Positions 42,486-51,170 of a stretch of DNA of 53,658 bases are shown piece by piece. Origin of the DNA: Lachnospiraceae bacterium (GTDB lineage Bacteria > Bacillota > Clostridia > Lachnospirales > Lachnospiraceae). Location of the stretch: the NCBI GenBank assembly GCA_910575105.1, contig CAJTDK010000024.1, forward strand, positions 1 to 53,658. Direction: 5' to 3'. Below the pieces are notes generated by a model. It searched no databases. It was not told where the DNA came from and saw nothing but the letters and a program-made list of their open reading frames with translations. Every line of letters starts with the position of its first letter. Position 1 is the first letter of the stretch. The position numbers were made by a program, and so were the translations under genes.

Positions 42486-42764
42486 TATTTAACCCTGCCT
42501 TTTCATTTTTATTCGCACAGCTGTTCCATATATATTATCATATTTCCCCTATATTTTCTATCTGAAAAACAGCACGTTATCCTAAATCGCACAAATTCGC
42601 AAGCAATGCCTTCTTGTACAGAAGGCTCATTTTCGCAGATTTTCCGTACCCGGAAAATCTGCGAAAACGCTTGTTGGTGACATGTCCCCAAACCCCTGAG
42701 ATCGTTACCTGCGGTAACGGCTGCGCACCCTGCGGGCGCTGAAAACCGAAAGGAGAAAGAAATC
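42486..42764. promoter_or_regulatory. Palindrome-rich region beside relaxase, oriT candidate
   Basis: Between the AlbA_2 and relaxase genes. Bases 42630-42646 (TTTTCGCAGATTTTCCG) and 42651-42667 are exact complements around a 4-nt loop, followed by CGTTACC/GGTAACG and a GCGC...GCGC pair near 42702-42740. Several stacked small palindromes beside a relaxase gene are typical of oriT or of a transfer-region terminator. The large hairpin might simply be the relaxase terminator. Confidence 0.45.
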
Positions 42765-44174
42765 CTATTGCCGTGACTTTTCACTGTCCTTCTGTGCCTC
42801 ACGTCTGGCCGGAATATCAAGCAGGTAGTCCACATTGGCCTTGATATTCTGCAGCTCCTTCATATCGGACCGTGCCTGTTTATATTCCGCATAGGCTTTC
42901 CGTTTCTGCTCCAGAAGGCCGGCATATTCTTCACGCAGGGCTTTCACAGAGGGGAGCTTTGTAATCCCCATGCCGTCAAAGTATTTCTTTGCAGCCTGAT
43001 GGATCAGGATATCCGCTTCATGCTCCGCCCGGAATTTTTTGCTGTAACCTGCCTTCCGGTATTCCACATAGACGACCCTTGTCTTGGCATAGCTCACGAT
43101 CTGTTTCTGCAGCTCCCCGTTTGCGTTCATCCGTGATTCCAGTTCCTTGATCTGTGACGACAGCCCATTGAATCTGTCCGTAGTTTCCGCCGCCCTCGCC
43201 TGCAACCCCTCATAGTCCATATCCCCATGCTCTTTCAGCCAGATCACCGCCTGGGAGAGCTGCTTGATATTGAACACCTTCGCCCACCGTTCATACCCCG
43301 GACCTTTCCCCGCCCGGACCGCCGCCTCGATATCCACCAGCAAGCCTACTTTGGGAGCCGGCTTCAGCAAAGAGGCACGGCGCGGCTTCACTGTCCGCGT
43401 CCCTGCAATCCTCTCCCGGATGGCCTGCTCGGTGTAATCCCCTTTCAGCGTATCGCACCGAGTATATTTCTCCTGCCCCGGCACACGGAAGCGGAGGTGC
43501 TTTCTCTCCCGGTTGACCTCGATCCCTGCCGCCTCCAGTTTCTTTAGAAGTTCCTCAAAGTCCTTCGGCTTTTCTGCCAGTGCTTCATCCACCGCCATCC
43601 GTATCTGCTCCTGAAAAGAGGGCTGCTTTTTATTTCCCAGCCATGTGCCGTAATGCTCCCTGCCAGGCTTCGGATTCTCCACAACGGACAGCCCATGCTC
43701 CAGGCACAGCTTGTCGTTCATGCGCCGGATGGCCCAGGCAGAACCCCAGAAATTCCGAAACTTTCTCTGGCAGTCTATTGCCGTGGAATTGATGATGATA
43801 TGGTTATGGACGTGGTGCTTATCCACATGGGTACAGACAATGAAAGCATGGTTTCCCTTTGTCAGTTTCAGGGCAAGCTCCCGGCCGATCCGGTTCGCTT
43901 CTTCCGGCGTGACTTCTCCGGGTTTGAAGGCTTGCCGGAGGTGGTAGGCAATCACATCATCTGCGCCCCGGCTCCGGCCCGTCAGGTTAGCATACTGGCG
44001 CTTTGATAGCGTAAACTCGGCATCTGCAATCCGCGTATCACACTCATATCCATAGATGAATCTTCCGTAGTCGGTTTTCTGCGGGTTCTCCACATAATCA
44101 ATAACGTCTGCTATGGCTGTGGAAACATCCCTCCCCTTCCCCACATGCAGAGGCATCAGCCGCGTAGTCGCCAT
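42765..44174 (-). CDS. MobP-type relaxase/mobilisation nuclease
   Basis: 469 residues. The N-terminal relaxase domain has the tyrosine region near 40 (YGRFIYGYECDT) and the three-His metal site in CTHVDKHHVHNHIIINS (His116, His121, His123 or 125). A helical, basic C terminus of 250 residues probably contacts DNA and the transfer channel. It nicks oriT in one strand to start conjugation. ATG 44174 follows GGGGGTGTG. It is the last gene of a tightly packed ICE operon that includes MobC. Confidence 0.93.
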   Translation of the reverse strand: MATTRLMPLHVGKGRDVSTAIADVIDYVENPQKTDYGRFIYGYECDTRIADAEFTLSKRQYANLTGRSRGADDVIAYHLRQAFKPGEVTPEEANRIGRELALKLTKGNHAFIVCTHVDKHHVHNHIIINSTAIDCQRKFRNFWGSAWAIRRMNDKLCLEHGLSVVENPKPGREHYGTWLGNKKQPSFQEQIRMAVDEALAEKPKDFEELLKKLEAAGIEVNRERKHLRFRVPGQEKYTRCDTLKGDYTEQAIRERIAGTRTVKPRRASLLKPAPKVGLLVDIEAAVRAGKGPGYERWAKVFNIKQLSQAVIWLKEHGDMDYEGLQARAAETTDRFNGLSSQIKELESRMNANGELQKQIVSYAKTRVVYVEYRKAGYSKKFRAEHEADILIHQAAKKYFDGMGITKLPSVKALREEYAGLLEQKRKAYAEYKQARSDMKELQNIKANVDYLLDIPARREAQKDSEKSRQ

Positions 44175-44205
44175 ACATCACACCCCCTTTATCTTTTTTT
44201 ACGGA

Positions 44206-44715
44206 TTACCGTTCCTGCGCTCTCTGGGTTTTTCCCCTGTCAGTACCGGCCTGCTGCCCGGCATTTTTATTCAGGCTCTCCCGCACAGACGGCCTCTTTT
44301 CCTGCTCCAGTGCGTATGCTTTCCTTGCCTGGGTAAGAAACAGATCCATGAGCCCGGCATTGCATTTGTCCACAATAAAATATCTGTTCCTGTCACCACA
44401 AGGACCGTCCAGGGCAGGAGTGACCGGAACCGTTTTCGCCCATGCCCGGTTGTCATGGGAAATGCGCCCGTCCTGTTCTTTCTGCTGCACCGTATTGGCA
44501 AGGACATAAAGCATCCGCTCATAGCCGAACTGTTCCAACACCTGATCCACGCAGGCCGTATTCAGGCGGTTATCCCGGTAGTTGTCGGCAATGGCCTGCT
44601 CGATTGCCTCCTTACAGGCAATATTCGCCTGATAGGAAGCATGGTACCGGTCCAGCTCCCCATGCTCCTGCGCATAGCTGCCTGTATGATGATAAAGTGG
44701 TGTCTGGTCTCTCAA
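44206..44715 (-). CDS. DUF3849-type ICE protein
   Basis: 169 residues. The core (TPLYHHTGSYAQEHGELDRY, HASYQANIACKEAIEQAIAD, NYRDNRLNTACVDQVLEQFG, YERMLYVLANTVQQKEQDGR) matches the DUF3849 proteins of Tn1549-like ICEs. The TTG at 44715 is used because GGAGGG lies seven bases upstream, though an in-frame ATG at 44730 contains that same GGAGGG. The C-terminal tail RPSVRESLNKNAG...AQER resembles tails of the neighbouring proteins. Function unknown. Confidence 0.8.
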   Translation of the reverse strand: MRDQTPLYHHTGSYAQEHGELDRYHASYQANIACKEAIEQAIADNYRDNRLNTACVDQVLEQFGYERMLYVLANTVQQKEQDGRISHDNRAWAKTVPVTPALDGPCGDRNRYFIVDKCNAGLMDLFLTQARKAYALEQEKRPSVRESLNKNAGQQAGTDRGKTQRAQER

Positions 44716-44817
44716 ATCAAATCCCTCCATTTCTGAATCAAAAAGGCCGTCCGGTATGGACAGCCCCAAAAAAGAAAATGAGCGGAGCACCCATCTCCTG
44801 TGCCCCGCCCAAACTGT

Positions 44818-45108
44818 TTATCCAAATACAAAATCCCTTATTGCACTGTTCATGCCGCCAATCATTCCCACCAGCCAGGCCGCCGCCATTGGCAGACCAT
44901 ACGGGCTGATCAGAAATGCAAGTACCAGCCAGGACAGCCCCGGCCAGAAACCGGCAATGAAAAACAGCGCCAACGCCGCCAGAAATACAATCCCGGAAAG
45001 AATCCCCAGCACAGCACCGGAGGCAATTACCAGGAACTTGCACACCAGATAAAGAACCCCCGTAACCAGCACAAAGGGAAATGCCAAAAGTTTGAATATC
45101 AGACGCAT
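44818..45108 (-). CDS. CD1845-family small membrane protein
   Basis: 96 residues, almost entirely hydrophobic with about three helices (FVLVTGVLYLVCKFLVIASG, VLGILSGIVFLAALALFFIA, PGLSWLVLAFLISPYG). It matches the CD1845 family of clostridial ICEs, small membrane proteins of the transfer module with unknown function. It starts at ATG 45108 after a GGAGGCGGG site. Confidence 0.85.
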   Translation of the reverse strand: MRLIFKLLAFPFVLVTGVLYLVCKFLVIASGAVLGILSGIVFLAALALFFIAGFWPGLSWLVLAFLISPYGLPMAAAWLVGMIGGMNSAIRDFVFG

Positions 45109-45241
45109 ACGCCCGCCTCCTTTTCTCCTGCCCCGTCCGCCTTTTTAAGACTTCCGGGTATGCCATTTTGCGGGGCATTGTCTGCCCCTCTATTCCATTC
45201 TACCGTGCCGGTTCCCGGAAAGCAACGGCTGGAAGGCCCGT

Positions 45242-45580
45242 TCATGGAATGTTAGCAAATCCCCGGAGCAGCTTGTCCATCCCGTCCCAAAGGCCGTCCA
45301 GACGAACGCGCAGGTCCTCCACATCGGCGGCGTAAATACTCCCGGTCTCATTGGCCCGCCTTGCGTACTGGTTCAGATTGTTGGAGCAGATACGGAGGAG
45401 CCGCACCAGCTCCTGTACCTCACTCATGTCCAGGTGGATGATGTAGCCGTCCACTGCCATCTTGCGCAGATAGGCCGACAGGTTGGCAACGCCAATCTGC
45501 TCCATGCGCTCCTGGATGGCCGCTGCCTCCTGCTCCGACACATAGAAGTGGAACTGGACGCTGCGGCCCTCTTTCTTCAC
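45242..45580 (-). CDS. mobC: MobC-like relaxosome protein
   Basis: 112 residues. The N-terminal ribbon-helix-helix (SVQFHFYVSEQEAAAIQERM, VANLSAYLRKMAVDGYII) is followed by a helical tail (SNNLNQYARRANETGSIYAA), as in MobC relaxosome components that load the relaxase at oriT. It begins at GTG 45580 overlapping the upstream stop by 4 bp (GTGA), which implies coupling. Confidence 0.9.
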   Translation of the reverse strand: MKKEGRSVQFHFYVSEQEAAAIQERMEQIGVANLSAYLRKMAVDGYIIHLDMSEVQELVRLLRICSNNLNQYARRANETGSIYAADVEDLRVRLDGLWDGMDKLLRGFANIP

Positions 45581-46275
45581 CGTTCCTGCACGCCTTTATG
45601 GGGCGTGCCCTTATCTGGCTCCGTTACGGTGTCCTTTGCCGCCTTCATCCGGCCGCGCATGGTGCCTTTCTGCAGCTTTGCGATATAGGTCTCCAGATCG
45701 CCGGCCCTGGCATGGTGGGAACGTTTGAACCTTTCCCGCTCCAGGATCACCGAAAGTTCCCGGCCGCTCTCCGGCTCATAAAGGATGGACTTTGCTTTCC
45801 CGTGTATGGAAGCAAGCCCATTGATAAGCTGCCTGTGGTTCCCGTATGGAACGGAAACCACCTTGCCGTCACTGAAAGTAGCCTCCACTTTTTCAATGGG
45901 GCAGGTCAGCAGCTTCACCCGTTCCACATGGGCGGCATAGTCCAGAGGGTAGATATCCCCCGTCACTTTCCCGTCCTGCACATCCTTCAAGACAAGCGCA
46001 TAGGCCAGGACCTTATCTTTCGTCTGCTCATAGTAGAACCGCCATACATTATTTTCATAACTCTCCTGCAGGTAGACTTCCCGCTCCCGCAGGGTATAAG
46101 TGCCGCATGGCCTGGACATCCAAAGGAGGCGCCGGTCCTCCGGGTTTCCCGATACGGCCAGCTTAGGGATCAGTTCTTTATCCAGGTCAAAATCGTCCTT
46201 GTAATGATGGGTGTTCAGCTCCACGATCTGATTCAGCACATCCAGAATATCCACATCTTCAAACTTCATCCCCAT
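45577..46275 (-). CDS. ICE accessory protein, possibly LPD-type (LPD28-like)
   Basis: 232 residues. The N-terminal region is acidic (MGMKFEDVDILDVLNQIVEL), the middle contains TGDIYPLDYAAHVERVKLLT and VPYGNHRQLINGLASIHGKA, typical of large-polyvalent-protein-type (LPD) accessory proteins of clostridial ICEs. The C terminus (about 190-232) is basic and ends GVQER. ATG 46275 begins 3 bp after the upstream stop. I cannot assign a reaction. LPD28 is a guess. Confidence 0.55.
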   Translation of the reverse strand: MGMKFEDVDILDVLNQIVELNTHHYKDDFDLDKELIPKLAVSGNPEDRRLLWMSRPCGTYTLREREVYLQESYENNVWRFYYEQTKDKVLAYALVLKDVQDGKVTGDIYPLDYAAHVERVKLLTCPIEKVEATFSDGKVVSVPYGNHRQLINGLASIHGKAKSILYEPESGRELSVILERERFKRSHHARAGDLETYIAKLQKGTMRGRMKAAKDTVTEPDKGTPHKGVQER

Positions 46276-46278
46276 ATC

Positions 46279-47220
46279 TTACCGCTCCCTTTCCGGGAAA
46301 GCCGGTACATTCTTCCCCTCCTCATACTCCGGGCATCCTGCCTTCAGCCGTTCCATCAGGGAAGGCTTTTCCCCTGTTTCCTCTGGCAGCGTCTCCGGGG
46401 CAAGCTCCCTTATTTCCTCCCAGGTCTGCCCGTCTGTCAGGTCGGGGCGCTCCGGCGGTTCGTTGTCAAGCCGCCCGTCCATCATATTATAATTGCCTGT
46501 CTGTCCTTCCTCATAAAGCTCCGCATTCCGCAGGTAATTCTCCTGGGCCTGGAAGGGCTGTCCTGCAAACCTAAGCTCCCTCTGTACCTCAAACTGCCGG
46601 AGGACGCCGTGCTGCAGCCGGGCAAACTCTGCATACTGATCCGCCGTAAGGCCGTGCCCCAGCATTTCCTCCTGGGTATGGGCCCATCCATCCCCATATA
46701 GAAAATAATACATGTCTGCCCTATCCGTGACAAAACAGAGGGAACCGCCGCTGTTATCATAATAGGCCGGCTGATCTCCCGCAAAGTGATAACATTCCTC
46801 TTTCCCAAGATATACCCGGTTGTCCGCGTCCAGCATGGCGACCATCCCGGCATAATTGCTGTGGACCGCAGAGCGGATCTCCACCATCGGCTCCGGCTCT
46901 GCCCGAAGCTGCCTGCCGGGAATCTCATTCAGCTTCTCGGCCGCCTCATTCCGGGGCACTGTCTGGGAAGGGGCGCGTGCATCCAATTCCTCCTGTGCCG
47001 CCGTCTTTCGGACCGCCCCGGGCTCCGGCTCCTTCTCCCGTGCATAATAATGGACATTGGCGGTAGTTTTCCCATTCATTTCCGCTGCATAGTCCTGGGC
47101 CATTTTTTCAGTGTCAAATTCCAGCGGCTTTCCATCTTCCTTACACCATGCCGCCGCATAGCCGAACATGGAGGCCCCGCTGCGTTCCGCCCAGACACCG
47201 TATGTTTTTTCCTTTTCCAT
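46279..47220 (-). CDS. ICE accessory protein of unknown function
   Basis: 313 residues. The N terminus has a small beta-rich domain (SMFGYAAAWCKEDGKPLEFD, YAAEMNGKTTANVHYYAREK). A central part (SAVHSNYAGMVAMLDADNRV, YLGKEECYHFAGDQPAYYDN, ADMYYFLYGDGWAHTQEEML) is typical of Tn1549-like ICE accessory proteins. The acidic tail ends in KPSLMERLKAG...RER. ATG 47220 follows GGAGGGGCGG. No catalytic motif is clear. Confidence 0.6.
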   Translation of the reverse strand: MEKEKTYGVWAERSGASMFGYAAAWCKEDGKPLEFDTEKMAQDYAAEMNGKTTANVHYYAREKEPEPGAVRKTAAQEELDARAPSQTVPRNEAAEKLNEIPGRQLRAEPEPMVEIRSAVHSNYAGMVAMLDADNRVYLGKEECYHFAGDQPAYYDNSGGSLCFVTDRADMYYFLYGDGWAHTQEEMLGHGLTADQYAEFARLQHGVLRQFEVQRELRFAGQPFQAQENYLRNAELYEEGQTGNYNMMDGRLDNEPPERPDLTDGQTWEEIRELAPETLPEETGEKPSLMERLKAGCPEYEEGKNVPAFPERER

Positions 47221-47231
47221 TCCGCCCCTCC

Positions 47232-47867
47232 TTACCGTTCCTGCTGCTTTGCCGGTTTCTGCTTTCCGGAAGGCTCTGCCGGCTTTGCCTCTTTCATCTG
47301 CCGCCGGACGGAGGGCCTGCGTTCCGGATCATCCACAGAGGTGATATTCACATACTCGCCGATAATGTTCAGCGCCTCATGGTAGCTTCCGGAAGCAAAT
47401 ACCCGGTCCGTCATTTCCTTTGCCTGCTCCGCCATGCCGTTTCTGCGCAAAGTCCGGGAGGCAATGCCGGCCAGGTTAAAGACATTCCCGTCCTGCCCGA
47501 CCAGCGCACAGTCCGGTTTCTCAAACTCCGGCGAAGGCTCCCCGAGAAAGCCGCCCAACTGGTTCGGCACAAAATCGGAAAGCCAGGTGCCCCCAAAATT
47601 CTCACGGGTCTGTAACCGCCACACGGCAAGTTTCCCCATCTCTAGCTTTACATCCTCAAAAGGAAAGAGCAGGCATGTCAGCTCCCCATACTGGAAAGCG
47701 GAAACATCCTCAAACCGGGTGCCCTCCTTCAGAATCCCTGCCTCGGTGAGCATATCGTTGATTCCGTCCACCCATTCCTTCAAGTCCCCGCCGCAGCCCT
47801 GCAAAACCAGCCCCTCTTTTTCTTCCATGCGTCGAAGATCCTCTGTTGTGATTGTTGTGATACTCAA
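47232..47867 (-). CDS. ICE accessory protein of unknown function
   Basis: 211 residues starting at TTG 47867, nine bases after GGAGGCG. The first half (TEDLRRMEEKEGLVLQGCGG, DLKEWVDGINDMLTEAGILK) looks like an antirestriction- or LPD-type domain; the second (NIIGEYVNITSVDDPE) leads to a basic tail, RRPSVRRQMKEAKPAEPS...QQER, shared with its neighbours. It is part of the packed operon. I cannot name the family. Confidence 0.6.
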   Translation of the reverse strand: MSITTITTEDLRRMEEKEGLVLQGCGGDLKEWVDGINDMLTEAGILKEGTRFEDVSAFQYGELTCLLFPFEDVKLEMGKLAVWRLQTRENFGGTWLSDFVPNQLGGFLGEPSPEFEKPDCALVGQDGNVFNLAGIASRTLRRNGMAEQAKEMTDRVFASGSYHEALNIIGEYVNITSVDDPERRPSVRRQMKEAKPAEPSGKQKPAKQQER

Positions 47868-47879
47868 ATGAACCGCCTC

Positions 47880-49274
47880 CTATCGTTCCTGTTGTTTTGG
47901 TTTCCTGTTCCTGTCCTTCCTTCCCTCCGGTTTCTGCTTTAGCTGCTCCCGGACGGAGGGCTTTTTCTCCGGCTCCTTTAATCCGGGCAGGATGGCACAA
48001 AAGGGCTGCTCCCACCGGTCTCCGAACCCCCGGATGACCGTGGGAGCCATGCCCCCGTTCCGTGCAAACATTTCCAGCGTGTCAAAGGCCCTCTCAAACA
48101 GAGTGATATTCCTTTCATCCACGCTGGGTGCAAAGTGGATCACCCCGTAAGGATATTCCCCTCCGGCCCCAATCCATCCCCGTACAAAGCCGTCATAATC
48201 TTTTGTGATTCCGGCGTCAGCCAGTTCCTGCGCATGGCTGGAATTGATAATGCCTGTATCCGCATACTGGCGTCCTAAGACAAGCACCCCTGTGTCGGGA
48301 TTGAACATAAAACGCCGGTTGTCAATCTGCTGCATGTCAATGGCCTGCCCCACCGTATCAATCCGCATAATCTCCGGCATGATTGCCGTCTTTTCCCTCT
48401 GAATCCGCATCCCTCCTGTCCGGGTAATCTCCGATGTAGGGATAACGGCGTGGTGGTCGGTCACTTTGTTTCCATCCGTCACACGGCCAATATCCGGCTC
48501 CCCGTCACAGCACTTCCCAAACTCCATATTGTCACGCAGCCAGTTCACCAGGGAAAGGGCGGTGCCCTGCATATCCTCCGTCAGATACTGGCTGTCCGTC
48601 CGGGGATAGGTCGCCAGCTTTTTCTCATAGAGGGCCTGCAGGTAGTCAAGGGTCTGCTGCGCCGTATACCCATAGATCCGGTTGCATTCCCGCTGTAAGG
48701 TCGTCAGGTCATAGAGGCGCGGAGGCTGCACGGTCTTTGTCTGCTTCTCCACGGTGCGGACCACCGCCTCCTGCCCCTCACAGCTCCTGCATATCTTTTC
48801 TGCTGCCCCTTTCTCGGTCTGCCTCTCCCCGGAGGCCGTAAATCCTTTGCAGGAAATCTCCGGCACATAAAAGGGGGTGCTCTCAAACTCCCGGATTTCC
48901 GCCTCCCGTTTTACTAAAAGCGCCAGCGTCGGGGACATGACGCGGCCCACGTTCAGGGTCACGCCATACAGGACGGAAAAAAGCCTTGTGGCATTGATCC
49001 CAACCAGCCAGTCCGCCCCGGCCCGGCAGAGGGCCGCATCATAGAGCCTGTCATAATCCCTGCCAGGCCACAGGTGTGAGAAACCTTCCCGGATAGCCGC
49101 ATCCTCCATGTAATTCGTATAATAATCGCACTGTGCGGCGTAGCTGGTCTGCTGGTCTTCCATGTCGGTGGAAACGCGGGCGTAACCTGCCACCCTCCGC
49201 TTCTTCCGGCTGCTGATGGGGTCCGCCGTGAAGCGGTTCCTCGTGGCCGGTATCGTTGTCACGTTCTTTGCCAT
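47880..49274 (-). pseudogene. In-frame chimera: serine recombinase N-terminus / topoisomerase III core / ICE protein C-terminus
   Basis: 464 codons from MAKNVTTIPATRNRFTADPI. Residues 1-55 are the start of a serine recombinase, with the catalytic serine in YARVST (Ser35). From about 56 (MEDAAIREGFSHLWPGRDYD) to about 280 the sequence is a type IA topoisomerase III: LVGINATRLFSVLYGVTLNV and the catalytic Tyr223 in ATYPRTDSQY, then VTDHHAVIPT. Residues after 280 (SEITRTGGMRIQREKTAIMP ...) are from an unrelated ICE protein ending KKPSVREQLK...QQER. The recombinase DNA-binding part and the TOPRIM domain are lost, so neither enzyme is complete. The reading frame is intact. Confidence 0.8.
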
Positions 49275-49430
49275 TTCCTCACCTTCCCTCTATAAAAATG
49301 GCACTCAAGGCTCCCGTCCTCCAGCACCACAAGCTCCTGTACCTGTTTTTCAAATTCAGCCCCGTCAAATTCCTCCATGCCCATCAGGTAAGCCGAGATT
49401 TTGCGGATGTCCGAATGGGGGATTTTTTCA
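49259..49430 (-). pseudogene. Serine recombinase C-terminal tail remnant
   Basis: A frame differing from the PAPS-reductase gene reads IRKISAYLMGMEEFDGAEFE, KQVQELVVLEDGSLECHFYR and GKVRKWQRT to a TGA at 49259-49261, overlapping the start of the downstream chimera. Tandem recombinase pairs ending VRKWQRT before MAKNV-type starts are known in clostridial ICEs. Only this tail remains. Confidence 0.7.
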
Positions 49431-50112
49431 TAATGGAACAGCAGTGATCCGCTATCTCAAAGGGTGCTTCCAAAAAGAATTTGTAGCGCTCCTTGTTATA
49501 CATTTTGGAATATTCCGATGTTTCCACGCCGTTCTCTTTATGCGGATATTTCCCCTGCATGATTAGGTATCGGACGGGTGTCTTTATGTCCGTACTCGGT
49601 ATTTCCCCGCGAATCAGGCTTTTATAAAGTTCATTTTCCTTATCCTCACGACGGTCTATTCCGACCAAATCCGCCATATAACTGTGATTGGGGACTTTTC
49701 CCCCATGCTCTGCACTTTTCTCCCGTTCCAGCAGCTTCTCCATGTAGCGCCTTGCACCATATACGCAGCCCGCCACTTCCTTGCCAATCATGGGATAGCC
49801 GTATTTTATGATGACCTGCCGGAAGTTCATTTTCGGTCTGATAATCTCCACGTTTTCCTGCCGCTTTACAAACTCCCTGACTTCCGGGTATTCCAGTCCG
49901 GTATCGACATAGACAGCGCTGATTTCAGGGTACATTTCCCTTGCGATATGTAATAATACGGAACTGTCTTTCCCACCGCTAAACGCGATGTACACGCCGT
50001 CCGCGCCGTAATAATCCACCCACTCCCGTATACGGTACTGTGTCATCCGTATTTTTATGGAGAGCGGGAGGGACTGCATCTGGTATAAGTCGCTCATTGT
50101 ATGTTTATTCAT
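49384..50112 (-). pseudogene. PAPS-reductase-like (PP-loop) protein, C-terminally truncated
   Basis: 242 codons. N-terminal PP-loop IAFSGGKDSSVLLHIAREMY, YVDTGLEYPEVREFV and NVEIIRPKMNFRQVIIKYGY match the phosphoadenosine-phosphosulphate-reductase-like proteins of ICEs and phages; the gene continues well to ADHCCSIMKKSP near 230. The family's next part (about 60 more residues) is absent and the last residues belong to a recombinase tail read out of frame. A deletion has joined the two genes near 49435. Residual activity is unlikely. ATG 50112. Confidence 0.75.
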
Positions 50113-50187
50113 GTTTTTTCGCCCCTTTCTTCTGCACAGAAAAATACCGCCCTGCTTTATTTACAGAACGGTATTTCAAAACAAAAA

Positions 50188-50224
50188 AGGTGTATGATAT
50201 TGATTTTCTCTATACCATACACCT
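50188..50224 (-). terminator. Terminator of the GNAT gene
   Basis: AGGTGTATG (50188-50196) pairs exactly with 50216-50224. On the minus strand TTTTTTG follows. It ends the GNAT/antitoxin transcript. A second hairpin (AATACCG/CGGTATT near 50134-50176) is adjacent. Confidence 0.8.
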
Positions 50225-50254
50225 AAAGTTACTGTTACTATGAAATTTTTACAT

Positions 50255-50866
50255 CTAAACCAGCCTTAACAACTGTACCAGTTCATGCGGTTCGGATTCT
50301 TTTGATACGGTCTGCCTTGTGTCAAATTGCTTAAAACCATAATTTTCATAAAAGGAAAGCAGTTTTGCATTGTTCTCCGCTTCTACAAACGCCACCATGC
50401 CGCCCGCCTGATACTGCAATGACTGTACCTGCCGGATTGCCGCCTCAAGCAGTTCTTTCCCGGTTATCCTGCCCTTTGCCCTGTCATTAAAATTTTTCCC
50501 AAGCTGTGCAATGAGGTAAGCCGCAAGATTATAAGTCTGCTCCCCCTTGTCTATCTCGCTGAACCTTGCAAGTTTGCGCTTTACCGTGTTGCTGAACGGT
50601 TCTGCCTTTACCACAAGCGGTTTTATCGTGATAGAAAAATAGCCCAATAACTCCGCATCTTCCAGCGATAACACTAAATATGTAACTGCCTGATGTTTCT
50701 TTGCAAATTCGACTGCCTGATGTTTCAAAAAGCGCTCAACATCCTTATTTAACGGACAGGAAAACTCGGAAAGGAACTGCAACAGCTTTTCCTCTCCGAG
50801 CCGTCCGTCATCATTCTCCAAATACTCGCGAATGTTCAGCACGATAAAATTATTCGTCTGCTGCAT
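50255..50866 (-). CDS. GNAT acetyltransferase, toxin-like
   Basis: 203 residues. The GNAT acetyl-CoA region is QTYNLAAYLIAQLGKN with GRITGKELLEAAIRQVQSLQ and a final LLSFYENYGFKQFDTRQTV motif. Overlap by 17 bp with an upstream small RHH-like gene gives the organisation of GNAT toxin-antitoxin pairs, whose toxins acetylate aminoacyl-tRNA. A general acetyltransferase role is also possible. Followed by a terminator hairpin. Confidence 0.75.
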   Translation of the reverse strand: MQQTNNFIVLNIREYLENDDGRLGEEKLLQFLSEFSCPLNKDVERFLKHQAVEFAKKHQAVTYLVLSLEDAELLGYFSITIKPLVVKAEPFSNTVKRKLARFSEIDKGEQTYNLAAYLIAQLGKNFNDRAKGRITGKELLEAAIRQVQSLQYQAGGMVAFVEAENNAKLLSFYENYGFKQFDTRQTVSKESEPHELVQLLRLV

Positions 50867-51044
50867 CCGTTTTCTTCCTTTTCTCCATGAATTTTACTAT
50901 TTCATCCGCTCCATGCAGGTAAGTCACATTGATCGGAACACGAGGTGTCCTGTCGTTGGCAGATGCCTCTATTGCATCGGCAAACATCTCCACCTGCTTT
51001 TGACCTGATATAACAAAATTCTTCGTAATACTTGAAGTTGCCAT
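50850..51044 (-). CDS. Small antitoxin-like partner of GNAT
   Basis: 64 residues: MATSSITKNFVISGQKQVEM, FADAIEASANDRTPRVPINV, then an acidic-basic tail. It resembles the small partner proteins seen upstream of GNAT genes in clostridial ICEs. ATG 51044 follows AAAGGAGGTG. Its end overlaps the GNAT start by 17 bp, as in coupled toxin-antitoxin operons. The DNA-binding fold is not certain. Confidence 0.6.
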   Translation of the reverse strand: MATSSITKNFVISGQKQVEMFADAIEASANDRTPRVPINVTYLHGADEIVKFMEKRKKTDAADE

Positions 51045-51170
51045 AGAAACACACCTCCTTTATCAGTATGGCTCTTTTTCTCAACGCCTACTCTTATGAG
51101 CGCAGGTTTTACTTCCCTACTCATATTTTACGATTTTACTGACTGTTTTGCAATCGAATTTTTGTAGATT

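Noticed and set aside
42509..42835. 108-codon frame across the palindromes beside the relaxase
   Set aside because: It spans three stem-loops and overlaps the relaxase end. The sequence has no protein-like character.
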